From positions 186,001 through 250,000 of the forward strand of contig NZ_JANKHG010000001.1 in the NCBI RefSeq assembly GCF_024623725.1: 64,000 nucleotides of DNA, in the 5' to 3' direction. The DNA is from Limnobacter parvus (GTDB lineage Bacteria > Pseudomonadota > Gammaproteobacteria > Burkholderiales > Burkholderiaceae_B). The notes beneath the pieces were generated by a model. It did not search any database and was not told the DNA's origin. It worked only from the letters and a program-made list of their open reading frames with translations. Position numbers and translations under genes: made by a program. This document shows, piece after piece, positions 63,373 to 64,000 of this stretch (its first letter is position 1; every line of letters begins with the position of its first letter).

Positions 63373-64000
63373 TTGAAATCTGAGCACCTTATTGGTTTGC
63401 CACGCTGGCTGAAACAAGCTGTCGTAATGACCGTTGATCTTGCCTTGGGTATTGTTGCCACCTGGCTTGCGTTCAGCCTTCGTATCGACGGCATGCATGT
63501 TCCCCAAGGGAATGAATGGATTCCATATTGGTTCGGCCCACTGCTGGCCTTGCCCGTATTTATTTATTTTGGCCTGTACCGTGCCATATTCCGCTATACC
63601 GACCTGGCCGCCATCAAGCAAATATTAAAGGCCGTGGCCGTGTATGCGGCCATATACACCGCTGTGGTGCTCGCGTTCTATATTCCGCCCAATCCCCGGT
63701 CCATTGGTGTTCTTCAGCCTTTCATGCTGAGTGCATTTATTGTGGGCGTGAGAATGTTTGCACGGTTTTGGCTACTATCCAGCAATATCGATCCACGACT
63801 AAGACTGCTCCGACGCAGACTACTGATCGTTGGAGCGGGCGAGGAAGCCGTACAACTGGCCAATGCCCTAAGAGGTTCGCCTGCGTACATTCAAATCGGC
63901 TTTGTTAGTGATGACCAGCAATTGGTTGGGCGCAACATGACTGGCCACCGTGTGTTTGCAATGAACGAACTGCGGTCGGTGATCGAAAACTATGAGGTCT
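63373..64000 (+). CDS. WbpM/CapD/FlaA1-type polysaccharide biosynthesis protein, N-terminal part
   Basis: The frame runs off the right edge. It starts at TTG 63373 (ATG 63427 is a later option) and shows several membrane segments (VDLALGIVATWLAFSLRI, YWFGPLLALPVFIYFGLY, AVAVYAAIYTAVVLAF), then a conserved FARFWLLSS and the first Rossmann motif LLIVGAGEEA. This is the build of large membrane UDP-sugar 4,6-dehydratases (UDP-GlcNAc type). The catalytic part lies outside the window. It is divergent from the gmd-like operon. Weak ribosome site. Confidence 0.82.
   Translation, partial: MKSEHLIGLPRWLKQAVVMTVDLALGIVATWLAFSLRIDGMHVPQGNEWIPYWFGPLLALPVFIYFGLYRAIFRYTDLAAIKQILKAVAVYAAIYTAVVLAFYIPPNPRSIGVLQPFMLSAFIVGVRMFARFWLLSSNIDPRLRLLRRRLLIVGAGEEAVQLANALRGSPAYIQIGFVSDDQQLVGRNMTGHRVFAMNELRSVIENYEV

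Overview
The window reads as a chromosomal cell-surface polysaccharide region of a Gram-negative bacterium. It carries outer-membrane export lipoproteins, a YjbH-type outer-membrane protein, LPS-type ABC export genes and a complete type I secretion system. The mix of Wza/Wzb/Wzc, an EPS-associated MarR regulator, FkbM methyltransferases and IS3/IS110 remnants, with backbone GC near 50% by eye, fits a betaproteobacterium (Burkholderiales-like). That placement is inference. I saw no tRNA, rRNA or CRISPR array.

Layout. 1-893: C-terminus of a hybrid histidine kinase. 890-4580 (minus): gmd-fcl-manC, making GDP-mannose and GDP-L-fucose. 4702-5954: HipB-like regulator overlapping a HipA-like protein that seems to lack a kinase centre. 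6117-15335: small membrane protein, MraY/WecA-type initiating transferase, poly-Gly lipoprotein, YjbH protein, Wzb, Wzc, Wza. 15.5-16.9 kb: IS3 and IS110 wrecks. 17.0-25.1 kb: very AT-rich glycan island with methyltransferase, GT2, WcaF-like acetyltransferase, Wzy-like polymerase, three glycosyltransferases and an alpha-1,2-fucosyltransferase. 25.8-29.5 kb: FkbM, methyltransferase, DUF268-like protein and Wzx flippase, followed by a decayed IS3 copy at 29.6-30.15 kb. 30.5-33.0 kb: UDP-glucuronate epimerase, Ugd and a MarR-EPS regulator behind a leader containing an ops (RfaH-type) element. 33.4-39.3 kb: GT2, a 1357-residue triple glycosyltransferase, a small overlapping gene and an FkbM methyltransferase. 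39.4-40.9 kb: second poly-Gly lipoprotein. 41.1-44.8 kb: 1251-residue cysteine-free S-layer/RTX-like protein. 45.0-48.8 kb: Wzm-Wzt and two FkbM methyltransferases. 49.2-52.6 kb: GtrA-GtrB-polytopic protein cassette. 52.8-57.4 kb: type I secretion ABC/HlyD/TolC operon. 57.4-63.2 kb: second minus-strand glycan operon (gmd-like, GT4, methyltransferase, Wzx, GT4). 63.37 kb to the edge: start of a WbpM/CapD-type gene.

How it fits together. Sugar nucleotides (GDP-Man, GDP-Fuc, UDP-GlcA/GalA) feed several glycan assembly lines: Wzx/Wzy with Wza/Wzb/Wzc for exopolysaccharide or capsule, and Wzm/Wzt for an ABC-exported O-antigen, perhaps end-capped by methyltransferases. The GtrA/GtrB cassette would decorate O-antigen. 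The S-layer-like protein with a complete type I exporter in the same O-antigen region resembles the Caulobacter rsa arrangement, where the S-layer is anchored on LPS. I regard this pairing, the triple glycosyltransferase, the ops/MarR control point and the kinase-less HipA-like pair as the most interesting content.
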